The notes below the pieces were generated by a model that worked only from the letters and a program-made list of their open reading frames with translations, was not told the DNA's origin and searched no databases. From Burkholderiales bacterium (GTDB lineage Bacteria > Pseudomonadota > Gammaproteobacteria > Burkholderiales > Burkholderiaceae_E): a stretch of DNA of 64,000 bases. The stretch lies in assembly GCA_026399875.1 (NCBI GenBank), contig JAPLQF010000007.1, positions 1-64,000 on the forward strand. The letters are read 5' to 3'. A program made the position numbers and the translations under genes. This document shows, piece after piece, positions 1 to 8,830 of the stretch. The number at the start of each line of letters is the position of its first letter. Within the stretch, counting starts at the first letter, position 1.

Positions 1-208
1 GAGGCGAACCGGCTTCAGCCAAGCCTGCGGTGCCTGGGCAGAGAGCGCATTGGCAGGCGCTGTGCGAACGCTCCCTAGACATGTCCGCTCAAGGCGAGCG
101 CAAAACTGCTCAAAAGGCGTGGCCGAGGTGCGGCGCCCCATTAAAAAAGCACGTCGAGATGTTGGCGTAACCACTACAATTCAGCCTCTTACGGAGAGAT
201 AGGTCATC

Positions 209-583
209 ATGACAGTTCTTGCAGCACGCACCGCCGATACCGTGACCTTTCACGCGGTCGAACTTTTTAAACAAGCCACGGCCTTACAACGCAGTGGCAT
301 CGACATTATCAGCCTTGGCGTCGGAGAACCCGACTTTACCGCAGCCCCGCAAGTGATCCAAGCCATGCAACTCGCCGCACAATCTGGCAAAAGTGGCTAT
401 TCGCCACCTGCTGGCCTGCCCGAACTCAGAGAAGCAATTGCTGGGTTTTACACCAAACAGCTTGGCGCCAAAGTCGACCCAAACCGAGTCATCGTAACCT
501 CGGGCGCAAGCGGCGCATTGAGCGTGCGCGCATTGAGCAGGATGACTTCGAGGCGGGAATCGGCCGGGTTGAGCAGGGTCTGA
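209..583 (+). pseudogene. PLP-dependent aminotransferase, 5' fragment
   Basis: The first ~104 residues match the N-terminal part of class I/II aspartate-type aminotransferases: the SLGVGEPDF motif at residues 35-43, the GKSGYSPPAGLPELREAI stretch near 60-77, and VIVTSGASGAL near 94-104, which in the family leads into the PLP-phosphate region. A complete enzyme is about 390 residues. Here homology stops at about base 520 and the frame runs on for ~20 unrelated codons (SVRALSRMTSRRE...) that are antisense to a tonB-like gene. The catalytic lysine and most of the large domain are missing, so the product cannot be active. The ATG at 209 has a GGAGA element just upstream. Bases 1-208 before it show no clear gene. 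The break could be a real deletion or an assembly join. Confidence 0.8.
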
Positions 584-735
584 ATCGGTGGCGAAAACCG
601 GGCGAACATGATGATGGCGTGAAGCACCAGCGAGGCGAGCAAGGCCACCGCGAGCGGATCACGAACGATGGGCCGGGCCAACGCCACCCGACGCCAGCGG
701 CTGAGGCCGGATTCGAGCAGTGTCGACTGGCTCAC
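448..735 (-). pseudogene. energy transducer TonB, 5' fragment
   Basis: Reading from a GTG at 735, the product starts with a short cytoplasmic stretch. A membrane anchor follows (DPLAVALLASLVLHAIIMF, residues ~26-44), then RFSPP and a LEVILLNART-type segment typical of TonB-family proteins of Burkholderiales. TonB would couple the proton-motive force to outer-membrane transporters, but the proline-rich spacer and the C-terminal domain are absent. After about base 520 the frame reads antisense through the aminotransferase fragment. The start lies 12 bp after the stop of the upstream RNB ribonuclease gene, so tonB was the second gene of that operon. The family assignment rests on the anchor and short flank only. 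Confidence 0.65.
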
Positions 736-747
736 GGCCCTCCCCGC

Positions 748-2847
748 TCAGGTATCGGAAGAGACCGGTGGCGTCGCTGCGGTCGCCATGCCGGGGACTG
801 CAGCGGCATCAATCTGCGCCAGCGCCGCTTCGTCGGCTTCGGCTTGCGGCGGACCCGGCACTTCGTCGATGCCATCGATCGGATCTTCGAGCTCGACCAT
901 GGCATTGTCGTCGCCGGCAGCGGCCTGCGCGACGCTGACGAAGCGCGCCGAGACCGACAGCTCGAGCTCATCCAGGGCGGTGATATCGACGATGATCGGC
1001 TGGCCGGGCGACAGCCCCATCGCGGGCAATTCGGGCATGCGCAGATAGAGCGGCGCCTCGGCAAGCCGGATCAGCTCGTCGCGCACCACCACCGCCTTCA
1101 GGCGGGGTTGTGCCTGCTGGGCGATCCAGCGCAGGCTCCAGTAGCGCTCCATGCGCTGCTGGAATTCGGCATAGGCGGTGTAGCGGGCATCGAAGGCCGA
1201 GATCACTGCGAAGAGCTCGGCATCGCCGGCCGCATAAGGCGGCTCCTGCGCGCTCACCACCGCGATCAGCTGGCGCTGGTTGACCAGATCGGTATAGCGG
1301 CGCAAAGGCGAGGTCGACCAGCCGTACTGGGCCACCCCGAGACCATGATGCGGCAAGGGCTGAGTGCTCATGCGCACCCGTCCGCCGGCCTGCTGCGAGC
1401 GGTAGATGCCGGGTACGCGCTGATCGGCCAGCAGCTGGCCCCAGGCTGCGTTGGCCAGGATCATCAGCTCGGCCACGATGCGATCGAGCGGTGCATCGCG
1501 ACGCCGCTGGGTGATCCGCACGGTCTGGTCGCCACCGGCCGAGGTATCGACATAGAAGCTGAAGTCGATGCGGTGCCGTGCCTCGGGCTTGCCGCGAACG
1601 CGATCGCGCTCGGCGGACAGTGCGAGCGTCAGACGCCACAGCGCTCGCAGCTCAGGCGCCTGTTCGAGGCCCGCAAGCGGGTCGGCCTGGCCCTGGGGCG
1701 GCGGCTGAAGCGATTCTTCGGTGACCCGGTCATCAAGCTGATCGTGGCGCAAATTGGCGGCCACGCGGATCATCTCGACCCGGCTCTGGCTGGCGACCAG
1801 GCTGGTGCCGGCCTCATCGAGATCGACATAGAGCGAGAGGGCCGGCACCTCAAGGCCGGCGTCGAGCGAAAACCGTTCGATCGGCGCCGCCGGCAGCATC
1901 GTGATCTTGTCGCCCGGCATATAGACCGTCGACATCCGGTCGCGGGCGATGCGATCGAGGGCCCCGTCGCGCTCGATGCCGAGCGCAGGCGCAGCGATGT
2001 GAACGCCGATCCGAAGCCGGCCATCGGGCAGGGTCTGCACCGACAGGCAATCGTCAATCTCGGTGGTGGTTGAATCGTCAATCGAAAAAGGCCGCGCATC
2101 GGCACGCGGCAGGCTCGCGCGCGCCCGGGCGAGCGCCTGGTCGAGCGGCGCGGTATCGACCTCGGAAAACCCTTCGCCGCGAGCGAACTGGTCGGCAAGG
2201 AAGCATTCGAGATGCAGGGCTTGGGCATTGCGAAAGGCACCGGCGCTGAGCAGCACCCGCTCGGGCGGCGATCGGGTCAATGCGCAGGCCGCATCGAGCG
2301 CTTTCCATTCAAGACTGTTCTTGTCGGGCCGCACCAGCAGGCGGGCGGCTTCGGCTGCCACTGGCGCCGGCGTGCGGCCGGCGGCGAGCTCGGCGGCCCA
2401 GACCTCGACCCGTGCGGCCTGCTCTTTCTTGCGCTCGATCGCGCTGAGCGCGGCACGCAGGGTATCGGGCGGCGCAGGTCGATAGCGACCACGCCCCTTG
2501 CGATAGAAGTAGACCGGCGATGCATGCAGGCGAAACAGCAGGCTGGCCGACTCGACCGCCGATGGCGCATGACCGTAGTAGTCGCCGGCGAGCGCGGTGA
2601 AGTCGAACTCGTCCTGAGGGGCGCACTCCCAGAGGAAGTCGAGGTCGATGCCCTCGGCGGCACCGTGCGCGCGCTGCATCAGATCGGTGGGCGCAGGCTC
2701 GGCAAAGCGCAGCATCACGGAAGTGGCCTTGACCTTGGTGCGCTTGCCGCTGGCGGCTTCGACCTGCAGGCTCGAACCTGCGTCGGAAAGCACCGTGCCG
2801 GCCTTGAATGCGCCGTCTTCCTCAAACAGGACGTGGGTGCTTGCCAT
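748..2847 (-). CDS. RNB-domain (RNase II/R family) exoribonuclease
   Basis: A 699-residue protein with the RNB catalytic domain in its middle part. The segment [19 protein letters not shown] near residues 251-269 carries the clustered aspartates that bind magnesium in RNase II/R enzymes. GVHIAAPA follows, and [20 protein letters not shown] near 530 is the conserved RNA-binding signature. The N-terminal part is a family-specific extension, not a recognisable pair of cold-shock domains, and the C-terminus is acidic. The predicted role is processive 3'-5' degradation of RNA in the cytoplasm. It is longer than E. coli RNase II and shorter than RNase R, as usual for the betaproteobacterial VacB-like group. 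The next gene in the same direction is the tonB fragment, and the gene is divergent from the AIM24 gene with a ~95 bp shared promoter region. Confidence 0.9.
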   Translation of the reverse strand: MASTHVLFEEDGAFKAGTVLSDAGSSLQVEAASGKRTKVKATSVMLRFAEPAPTDLMQRAHGAAEGIDLDFLWECAPQDEFDFTALAGDYYGHAPSAVESASLLFRLHASPVYFYRKGRGRYRPAPPDTLRAALSAIERKKEQAARVEVWAAELAAGRTPAPVAAEAARLLVRPDKNSLEWKALDAACALTRSPPERVLLSAGAFRNAQALHLECFLADQFARGEGFSEVDTAPLDQALARARASLPRADARPFSIDDSTTTEIDDCLSVQTLPDGRLRIGVHIAAPALGIERDGALDRIARDRMSTVYMPGDKITMLPAAPIERFSLDAGLEVPALSLYVDLDEAGTSLVASQSRVEMIRVAANLRHDQLDDRVTEESLQPPPQGQADPLAGLEQAPELRALWRLTLALSAERDRVRGKPEARHRIDFSFYVDTSAGGDQTVRITQRRRDAPLDRIVAELMILANAAWGQLLADQRVPGIYRSQQAGGRVRMSTQPLPHHGLGVAQYGWSTSPLRRYTDLVNQRQLIAVVSAQEPPYAAGDAELFAVISAFDARYTAYAEFQQRMERYWSLRWIAQQAQPRLKAVVVRDELIRLAEAPLYLRMPELPAMGLSPGQPIIVDITALDELELSVSARFVSVAQAAAGDDNAMVELEDPIDGIDEVPGPPQAEADEAALAQIDAAAVPGMATAATPPVSSDT

Positions 2848-2941
2848 GAAGCGATGCCGGAGCCGCGGCCAACGCCGCCAAGCATCCGATTATAGCCTTT
2901 GGCTACAATCAGGCCCGGGCCAATTTCCCAGGGAGCAAGCC

Positions 2942-3769
2942 ATGGCGATGGATGTGATCGATTACCGGATCGAAGGTCATGATATGCAGTATGTCGAGGT
3001 CGACCTCGACCCGGGCGAGGCCATGGTGGGCGAGGCCGGCAGTCTGATGTTCATGGAGGACGGCGTCTCGCTCGAGACGATCTTCGGCGATGGCAGCAGC
3101 AGCAGTGGACGCACCAGCGGATTGTTCGGCAAACTGGTCGGCGCCGGAAAGCGGCTGCTCACCGGTGAATCGCTTTTCACCACGGTCTACCAGAACCAGT
3201 CGAACCAGATCCGCAAGCTGGGCTTTGCGGCGCCCTACCCCGGCAAGATTCTGGCAATGGATCTGAGCAAGCTCGGCGGCCAGCTGATCTGCCAGCGCGA
3301 CGGATTCCTGTGCGCCGCGCGCGGCGTCTCGCTCGGCATCGCTTTCCAGCAAAAGCTCGGCGTGGGCTTTTTCGGCGGCGAGGGCTTCATCATGCAAAAA
3401 CTCGAAGGCGATGGTCTGGCCTTCGTGCATGCCGGCGGCACCGTCATGCGCCGCGACCTGCAGGCAGGCGAGTTGCTGCGGGTCGATACCGGTTGCCTTG
3501 TGGCCTTGGCCGGTGGCACCGCCTTCGACATCGAGTATGTCGGCAAGATCAAGACTGCCCTGTTCGGCGGCGAGGGCCTGTTCTTTGCCGTCGTGCGCGG
3601 ACCGGGCACGGTCTGGCTGCAGTCGCTGCCCTTCTCGAGGCTGGCCTCGCGCATCTTCGCTGCCGCACCCCAGACCGGCGGCGGCGGGCGGGAGCAGGGT
3701 GGGCTGCTTGGACTCGGCGCACTCGGTGGCGGACTGTCGGGTGTGTTCGGCGGCGACAGCGACGAGTAG
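2942..3769 (+). CDS. AIM24 / TIGR00266 family protein
   Basis: A 275-residue protein of the AIM24 family, a beta-rich fold of unknown biochemical function found in bacteria and in yeast mitochondria. Family features seen are [21 protein letters not shown] near the N-terminus, repeated glycine-rich strands ([33 protein letters not shown]) and a Gly-rich tail. The open frame extends further upstream, but ATG at 2942 has AGGGAG 8-9 bp upstream and starts exactly at the conserved domain, so the upstream codons are antisense to the ribonuclease gene. It is transcribed away from that gene and converges on the fabG-like gene 4 bp further on. No function should be inferred beyond the family name. Confidence 0.9.
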   Translation: MAMDVIDYRIEGHDMQYVEVDLDPGEAMVGEAGSLMFMEDGVSLETIFGDGSSSSGRTSGLFGKLVGAGKRLLTGESLFTTVYQNQSNQIRKLGFAAPYPGKILAMDLSKLGGQLICQRDGFLCAARGVSLGIAFQQKLGVGFFGGEGFIMQKLEGDGLAFVHAGGTVMRRDLQAGELLRVDTGCLVALAGGTAFDIEYVGKIKTALFGGEGLFFAVVRGPGTVWLQSLPFSRLASRIFAAAPQTGGGGREQGGLLGLGALGGGLSGVFGGDSDE

Positions 3770-3773
3770 CGGC

Positions 3774-4514
3774 TCAGAGCTGGATGCCCCCCGACACCTC
3801 GAGCACCGCACCGTTCATGTAGCTCGAGTCGTCGGACGCAAGGAAGGCATAGACCGCGGCGATTTCTTCCGGGCGGCCCAGCCGGCCAAGCGGCACCTTT
3901 TCGATCATCTTCTGTTTGACCGCATCGGGCACGGTATCGAGGATCGGCGTGAGCACGAAACCCGGGCAGACCGCATTGACCCGCACGCCCTTGGGGCCAA
4001 GTTCGCGTGCCCAGGTCTTGGTGAAACCGATCACACCGGCCTTGGTGGCCGCATAGTTGGTCTGACCGAAATTGCCGTAAAGACCGACCACCGATGAGGC
4101 ATTGACGATCGAGCCCGAGCCCTGTGCAGTCATGGTCTCAGCCGCCGCCTGGGTACATTCGAAGACCCCTTTGAGGTTGACCGCGATCACCGCGTCGAAC
4201 TGCGCCGAACTCATCTTGGCAAGCCGCGCATCCTTGGTGATGCCGGCATTGTTGATCAGGACGTCGATGCGCCCCCAGGTGGCCTTGACCTTGGCCACCA
4301 TGGCGTCGATGGCCAGACGGTCGGTTACATCGACGACCGCACCGATCGCCTGTCCGCCCTGGGCAACAATGGCGGCCACTGCCTGATCGACACGCTGCTG
4401 GCCGATATCGGAGACGACCACCCGCGCTCCCTCGGCGGCAAATCGCAGGGCAGTCGCCAGGCCAATGCCCTGGGCTGATCCGGTGATGATGGCTACTTTG
4501 TCCGTCAGGCGCAC
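3774..4514 (-). CDS. FabG-like short-chain dehydrogenase/reductase
   Basis: A 246-residue classical SDR. The cofactor motif TGSAQGIG (residues ~11-18) and NNAG (~88-91) are present. The catalytic Ser/Tyr/Lys set is visible in [10 protein letters not shown] and NYAATK, and the C-terminus has the FabG-like [18 protein letters not shown]. The family reduces 3-oxoacyl-ACP or acetoacetyl-CoA with NADPH. Close FabG relatives include both fatty-acid synthesis and PHB-cycle (PhaB) enzymes, and sequence alone does not decide between them. It is not in a fab cluster, so it is probably an additional paralogue. The gene converges with the AIM24 gene and is divergent from the deacylase at 4653. Confidence 0.88.
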   Translation of the reverse strand: MRLTDKVAIITGSAQGIGLATALRFAAEGARVVVSDIGQQRVDQAVAAIVAQGGQAIGAVVDVTDRLAIDAMVAKVKATWGRIDVLINNAGITKDARLAKMSSAQFDAVIAVNLKGVFECTQAAAETMTAQGSGSIVNASSVVGLYGNFGQTNYAATKAGVIGFTKTWARELGPKGVRVNAVCPGFVLTPILDTVPDAVKQKMIEKVPLGRLGRPEEIAAVYAFLASDDSSYMNGAVLEVSGGIQL

Positions 4515-4652
4515 GAGGAGGAATCTCCGCTGAGTGTCAAAAACCGGATTTTAACGGGTGAGCGGCCTGCCGCCCCCTGGCCGGACCATCGCAACGGTTG
4601 TCTTGTTGCGGCGGCTGGCCGAGAATCGACTGATTGTGAGGAGACAGATGCC

Positions 4653-6464
4653 ATGAGTGCCCATGAACTGGTGATCCGCGGCGCCACCCTGATCGACGGT
4701 ACAGGTGCCCCCGCCTGCATCGCCGATGTGGCCATCGACGGGCAGACCGTCACGGCAGTGCATCGCCGGGGACTGGCCTCGATCGAGGGCATCGCGCAGG
4801 TCGACCCGGCTCAGATGGCTGGTCTTGCTGATCCGGGCGGCGCGCGCGCCTCGGCCGCCCCCGGTCGCGGCCATCGCGAAATCGATGCGCAAGGGTTGCT
4901 GCTGACACCGGGCTTCGTCGACATCCATACCCATTACGACGGGCAGGCGATCTGGGATTCGCAACTCGCTCCGTCCTCGGTCCATGGCGTGACCACCGCG
5001 CTCTTTGGCAACTGCGGCGTGGGATTTGCACCGCTGCGCCCCGGCGCCGCCGACTTCCTGATCAATCTGATGGAGGGCGTCGAGGACATCCCCGGGACGG
5101 TACTGGCCGAAGGCCTGCCCTTCGACTGGGAGAGCTTCCCGCAATACCTCGATGCGCTGGAGCGGCTGCCGCATGTGATCGACATCGGCGCGCAGATGCC
5201 CCATTCAGCCCTGCGCTGCTATGCCATGGGCGAGCGCGGCGGCGACCATGCCGAGCAGCCGAGTGCCGACGAGCGCGATCTGATGGCACGCCTGCTCGAA
5301 GAAGCACTGCATGCCGGCGCGCTTGGCCTGACCACCTCCCGCACCACCAAGCACAAGGCCCGCGATGGCCGCCACACGCCGAGCCTGACCGCAAGCGAAG
5401 CCGAACTGATGTCGCTGGCCGCCGCGATGCGCCGCGCCGGACGCGGTGTGCTCGAGGTCAATTCCGACTTCGGGCCGGGCGAATTCGAGATCCTCGAACA
5501 GGCGGCGCGCGTGTCGGGCCGACCACTGTCGGTGCTGCTGATCCAGGTCGACAAGTCGCCGAACCTCTGGCGTGAAACCCTCGACCAGATCCATGCCGGA
5601 CGGGCCAAAGGGCTCGACATGAATGCGCAGGTCGGCAGCCGGGGCATCGGCGTGCTGCTCGGATTCGAAGCCAGTCTGAACCCCTTCGGTGGCCATCCGG
5701 CCTGGCGCGAGGCGCTGTCGGGCCTTAAGCGGCCCGAGATCGCCGCCCGCCTGCGGGCTGATGCCGCCTTGCGCCGGCGGCTGATCGACGAGCGCCCCGA
5801 CAACAAGGCCACCCGCTATCTCAGCGGCATGCTGGAGCGGGCCTTCGAGATGGCGGCCGTCCCCGACTACGAGCCGGATGCCGCCAATTCGATCAGCGTG
5901 CAGGCCGCTGCCCGTGGCGTGTCGGTCTGGGAAGTCGCCCTTGAGTTGCTGATGGCCGACGACGGCCAGGGACTGCTGCTGCATCCCTTCGAGAACTACA
6001 CCGGCGGCGATCTGGAAGTGGTCCGCACCATGCTTGAGGATCCGGCGACGGTGATGGGCATCGGCGACGGCGGCGCGCATGTCGGCACGATCTGCGATGC
6101 CAGCGGGCCAACCTTCCTGCTGACCCACTGGAGCCGTGATCGGCATCGCGGGCCGCGCCTGGCCATCGAGCGGCTTGTGCGCAAACAGACCCTCGACTCG
6201 GCGCGTGCCTATGGCCTGCTCGATCGCGGCATGATCGCCGCCGGCATGCGGGCCGATCTCAACCTGATCGATCTGCCCGCCCTCACACTGCATCGCCCCT
6301 TCATGGCACACGACCTGCCTGCCGGTGGCAAGCGCTTCCTGCAATCGGCGAGCGGCTATCGGCATACCTTCGTGGCGGGCGTCGAGACCCTTCGCGACGA
6401 CCGGCTCACCGGCGCCATGCCGGGCCGGCTGGTGCGAGGCCCGCGCTCGACGCAGACGGCCTGA
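4653..6464 (+). CDS. N-acyl-D-amino-acid deacylase family amidohydrolase
   Basis: A 603-residue amidohydrolase of the D-aminoacylase (amidohydrolase 3) type. It starts with the LVIRGATLIDGTGAP strand and has the metal motif HTHYDGQ (~residues 92-98). FGNCGVGFAP follows, a signature of D-aminoacylases whose cysteine takes part in metal binding, and DGGAHVGTICDAS lies near 470. The C-terminal composite domain contains GMRADLNLIDL. The family hydrolyses N-acyl-D-amino acids and some dihydropyrimidine-like amides in the cytoplasm; the exact substrate cannot be read from sequence. It is about 100 residues longer than the best-known Alcaligenes enzymes. It appears monocistronic and is the last recognisable core gene before accessory DNA starts. 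Confidence 0.85.
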   Translation: MSAHELVIRGATLIDGTGAPACIADVAIDGQTVTAVHRRGLASIEGIAQVDPAQMAGLADPGGARASAAPGRGHREIDAQGLLLTPGFVDIHTHYDGQAIWDSQLAPSSVHGVTTALFGNCGVGFAPLRPGAADFLINLMEGVEDIPGTVLAEGLPFDWESFPQYLDALERLPHVIDIGAQMPHSALRCYAMGERGGDHAEQPSADERDLMARLLEEALHAGALGLTTSRTTKHKARDGRHTPSLTASEAELMSLAAAMRRAGRGVLEVNSDFGPGEFEILEQAARVSGRPLSVLLIQVDKSPNLWRETLDQIHAGRAKGLDMNAQVGSRGIGVLLGFEASLNPFGGHPAWREALSGLKRPEIAARLRADAALRRRLIDERPDNKATRYLSGMLERAFEMAAVPDYEPDAANSISVQAAARGVSVWEVALELLMADDGQGLLLHPFENYTGGDLEVVRTMLEDPATVMGIGDGGAHVGTICDASGPTFLLTHWSRDRHRGPRLAIERLVRKQTLDSARAYGLLDRGMIAAGMRADLNLIDLPALTLHRPFMAHDLPAGGKRFLQSASGYRHTFVAGVETLRDDRLTGAMPGRLVRGPRSTQTA

Positions 6465-6503
6465 GCGAAGCAGCGCTGCGTGCCTGGCGCGGCGCTGGCG
6501 TCC

Positions 6504-6657
6504 GGTCAGCATGGAGGATCGAGACCGCACCGATCTTGATCGGCAGCACGCACGACCAGCAGATATCGGTGACCGGGTTCATGAACTTGCCAGTGCAGGT
6601 TGGGGAGGCTGCATGGCTTGTGAGCGTAAGGCCCAACTCGACGACCTGATCGACCAT
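6504..6657 (-). pseudogene. TraU-like conjugation protein, N-terminal remnant
   Basis: On the minus strand a short stretch reads CTGKFMNPVTDICWSCVLPI and continues KIGAVSIL (about 6514-6600). This closely follows the cysteine-rich N-terminus of TraU, a periplasmic mating-pair stabilisation protein of F-type and SXT/R391-type conjugation systems, where a G+F-NP-TD-CW-C-FP pattern is conserved. A full TraU is over 300 residues. Here the similarity ends near 6505 and there is no proper signal peptide upstream. It is therefore a fragment left by an integrated conjugative element or plasmid. It lies between the end of the deacylase gene and an HTH gene, at the left edge of the accessory region. 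No other tra gene is visible. Confidence 0.6.
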
Positions 6658-6686
6658 CGCCGTGCGGTTGAGGAATTCAAGCGCAG

Positions 6687-7082
6687 ATGCGTTTGCCGGT
6701 TGTGGAGTTTGGTCGGCTGCTGGGCCTTAATAAGCCGATCATCATCGGCTACCTCTACGGGAGGCTTAGCGTGCCAGAAAAGGTCCTGGACGAAGCCGGT
6801 CTGCTCAGGCTTAACCAAGACTCTGCAATTCGGGAGCTACGTTGGCGCTTTGTAAGCCAGCCGATGGACAGAATCATCGACGGCTGGATGGAGCTGCTGG
6901 GCTTGCAGACGGCGGGCCGGGCGAAAGTGCCGCTCGATGCAAAGCTTGCTGAGCTGCTCGGGGTGAGCCGCGTCACCGTCTGGCGCTGGCGCCGCGAAAC
7001 GTTCCGCCCCGAACTGCGCGATATTGCCGCCTTCGACAGCGTGGTCAGGGAGCACGCCGGCGCTAAGCAGCAGCGCGACTAA
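6687..7082 (+). CDS. small HTH-domain protein, function unknown
   Basis: A 131-residue protein. Residues ~86-104 (LAELLGVSRVTVWRWRRE) form a helix-turn-helix like those of XRE or transposon/phage regulators. The N-terminal half also has a helix-turn-helix-like spacing (FGRLLGLNKPIIIGYLYGRL). GAGGAA lies 12 bp before the ATG, and an in-frame stop at 6669 excludes a longer start. It lies next to a conjugation-gene remnant and a toxin-antitoxin pair, so a regulator or maintenance protein of a former mobile element is plausible. I do not recognise the family. Confidence 0.6.
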   Translation: MRLPVVEFGRLLGLNKPIIIGYLYGRLSVPEKVLDEAGLLRLNQDSAIRELRWRFVSQPMDRIIDGWMELLGLQTAGRAKVPLDAKLAELLGVSRVTVWRWRRETFRPELRDIAAFDSVVREHAGAKQQRD

Positions 7083-7190
7083 TCAGCGTTTGGCTCAGCG
7101 CAGGGCGACAACTAGCTTCGCCGGTTTGGGAGCGGTTCGGGCGACTGGCTGACCCTCCCCCTTCGTCGACTGCTCTTCTTGGGAGCTGCC

Positions 7191-7601
7191 TCATTCCCAA
7201 GGATTGATGAGATCAACACCCATGGGCTCAAAGTCGGCGACGTTGCGCGTGACGAGCTTCAGGCGATGCACCAGAGCCGTTGCGGCAATCAGCGCGTCGC
7301 GTTCAGGTCGACGGTCGGGCACATGCAAATTTGCGCAGCGCTGGGCGACGCCCGTGTCCACGGCAAGAACGCGACCCTCAAAAGCCGGCAAGACGTGCTC
7401 GTCAATCCAGGTTCGCAACACGAGACCTTGCTGCACGTCGCGTCGCGCCAGCAGCAAGGTTCCGACTTCAATTTCCAAGATCGTAATGGCAGACAGATAA
7501 AACTGCAGGTGATCAACGGACCGCGCCCATGCAGCGACACGCGCATCGGCACGATCGGCCCGCCGCAATTCGGACAGAACGTTGGTATCGAGCAGGAACA
7601 T
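7191..7601 (-). CDS. PIN-domain toxin, VapC family
   Basis: A 136-residue PIN-domain ribonuclease. The N-terminal LLDTNVLSELRR carries the first acidic residue, ITILEIEVG the second, and the C-terminal half has RDALIAATA and TRNVADFEPMGVDLINPW, the usual VapC/FitB ending. VapC toxins cut RNA (tRNA or rRNA) in the cytoplasm until bound by the antitoxin. The start ATG at 7601 overlaps the antitoxin stop by one base (TGATG on the minus strand), so the two are translationally coupled. It faces the same way as the integron cassettes further right, but no attC site is seen beside it. Confidence 0.92.
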   Translation of the reverse strand: MFLLDTNVLSELRRADRADARVAAWARSVDHLQFYLSAITILEIEVGTLLLARRDVQQGLVLRTWIDEHVLPAFEGRVLAVDTGVAQRCANLHVPDRRPERDALIAATALVHRLKLVTRNVADFEPMGVDLINPWE

Positions 7602-7858
7602 CAGGTCAAGTCCGGAACCTGGAACACGCCAGCACCCATGCGGGGCGGATCGAACACGATGTCGTCGCTGCCTGGCATTGCAACCGCATCAAGAAGGCTC
7701 TTTGGGGGGCCAGCCAGGCGTTGATAGGCCTCGTACTGCAGCAGCACATAGGCGGGACGGCCACGGTCGGTGACAAACACCGGCCCCGCTTCTGCCGCGC
7801 GCTTGGCCCGACTGACATCCTGGTTGAATTCGCGGCTGGAGATGGTCGTGACGGTCAT
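7601..7858 (-). CDS. Phd/YefM-type antitoxin
   Basis: An 85-residue Phd/YefM antitoxin. The N-terminal DNA-binding part reads TTISSREFNQDVSRAKRAAEAGPVFVTDRGRPAYVLL in overview (key pieces SSREFNQD and VFVTDRGRPAYVLL). The C-terminal ~35 residues form the flexible toxin-binding tail. It is expected to neutralise the PIN toxin and, with it, repress its own promoter. It precedes the toxin in the operon with a 1-base overlap. A tandem direct repeat ~30-45 bp upstream could be the operator. Confidence 0.9.
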   Translation of the reverse strand: MTVTTISSREFNQDVSRAKRAAEAGPVFVTDRGRPAYVLLQYEAYQRLAGPPKSLLDAVAMPGSDDIVFDPPRMGAGVFQVPDLT

Positions 7859-7886
7859 AGTGCAACTCTACGAAAAGGAGATCTAT

Positions 7887-7903
7887 GTACCTACAGTACT
7901 ACA
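7887..7903. promoter_or_regulatory. tandem repeat, candidate toxin-antitoxin operator
   Basis: GTACCTACA (7887-7895) is followed directly by GTACTACA (7896-7903), two near-identical units in the 5' region 29-45 bp before the antitoxin start. Phd-type antitoxins bind short repeated sites that overlap their promoters. The assignment is positional and no regulator footprint can be read. Confidence 0.35.
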
Positions 7904-7959
7904 ATCACGCTCGTATCGCGAGTAAACGTAGCAACGTACCCAACATTTGTCAGCGTTGA

Positions 7960-8248
7960 TTCGCTCTCTCGCCATCTGGCGCCGGCGAGCAGCCAAGCGA
8001 CTGAGTATTCCGGATCAAAAGCGCCAGGGCTTCAGATTCGAACCCGCGACCGTCTCCGAATCGATACCGTCACCGAGATCGCCCGTTGAGGGAGTGCGAC
8101 AGAAATCGGCTGCTGCGGCCCCAAAGAACCCGGCCAGGCAAATGTCAGCTTGCTGTGGGAAAGCGACCGGTCAAGCGCGCGGCTCGAAGACCCGGAACCG
8201 ACCCAAAGCGGTTCTTCGAGGCGCGCTATGTCATGCCGCACAGCTGCC
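7960..8248. other. gene-free stretch left of the first attC-like site
   Basis: About 290 bp upstream of the antitoxin gene without a convincing reading frame on either strand. A GATTCGAACCCGCGACC sequence near 8036 resembles a tRNA T-loop but has no matching stem or acceptor. Nothing else is recognised. Confidence 0.4.
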
Positions 8249-8332
8249 GTTCAACGTCCAAGCCCGAGGCGCTCATGGGGTTTGTCCGAAACGCACCCTA
8301 GTGGAGGCGTCCCCCGCAACGACCAGCTAGGC
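8249..8332 (-). other. degenerate attC site
   Basis: The plus strand starts with GTTCAAC (8249-8255) and ends with GCTAGGC (8326-8332), one base off the GTTAGGC core. Both flanks repeat those of the well-formed attC at 10391-10457: AGCTGCCGTTCAACG is identical at 8242-8256 and 10384-10398, and AACGACCAG[C/T]TAGGC occurs at 8318 and 10443. The inner arms pair poorly, so recombination activity is doubtful. The orientation agrees with the other attC sites (cassette genes on the minus strand). Confidence 0.5.
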
Positions 8333-8731
8333 TGATGGCAAATGCGCAGAGGTGGGCTTTCAGGCAAACACCAATGAGCGAGGGGTTAAAACAAATTGCC
8401 CACTCGATCACAGGTCGTCGACCACGCCGGTCGTACCACGCTGAATCGATAAAGGCGGTAACCCTTGCCGATGCGGCGCTGTCCGCGAACATGGCCCCCT
8501 CGTCTGCAAGCGCGTCGTGTTAGTCGAGTCTGCGCGTGCGGGTGCCTGCACCAGACGGCGCGCCCGCCTCGTTAACCGCGGTGCCGTTGTCGCGGCTGAT
8601 TTACCGCGCCCAATCCCGTGACCAAAGTCACGTCGGATTTCTTTACATTGCAGTTTCTCGGCCGACACATTGCGAATGATTATATTTAGCGCGGATTTCG
8701 GCAAAATATCACGCTTTTCGGCTCTTTTCAG
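8333..8731. other. gene-free stretch inside the attC cluster
   Basis: Roughly 400 bp with no supported gene. A 64-codon minus-strand frame (8298-8492) runs through the attC-like site without a stop in the core and matches nothing I know. The right part becomes AT-rich and merges into the regulatory region of the PEP-CTERM gene. Confidence 0.4.
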
Positions 8732-8745
8732 AAAAATCGTGATTT
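8732..8745 (+). promoter_or_regulatory. possible activator (enhancer) site upstream of sigma-54 promoter
   Basis: AAAAATCGTGATTT, an imperfect palindrome, lies ~100 bp upstream of the -24/-12 element. Similar ATCACGATT words recur in the leader near 9014 and 9037, and AATATCACG at 8705. That spacing suits binding sites of a sigma-54 activator such as the PrsR-type regulators tied to PEP-CTERM systems. This is inferred from position and repetition only. Confidence 0.3.
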
Positions 8746-8830
8746 AAGTCATATCGGATTATCTTAGACTTTGCCGGCATGCCGAGATCTTGTTTACCGT
8801 AGGCCACTGTAATAATTCACTTATATTTTT

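Noticed and set aside
619-2073. Long plus-strand frame opposite the RNB gene
   Set aside because: Antisense shadow of a high-GC gene; the Arg/His/Gly-rich product has no family features.
5205-6530. Long minus-strand frame opposite the deacylase gene
   Set aside because: Shadow frame; the sense strand carries the conserved amidohydrolase motifs.
8020-8095. tRNA-like T-loop (GATTCGAACCCGCGACC)
   Set aside because: No pairing T-stem, acceptor stem or anticodon arm could be built on either strand.
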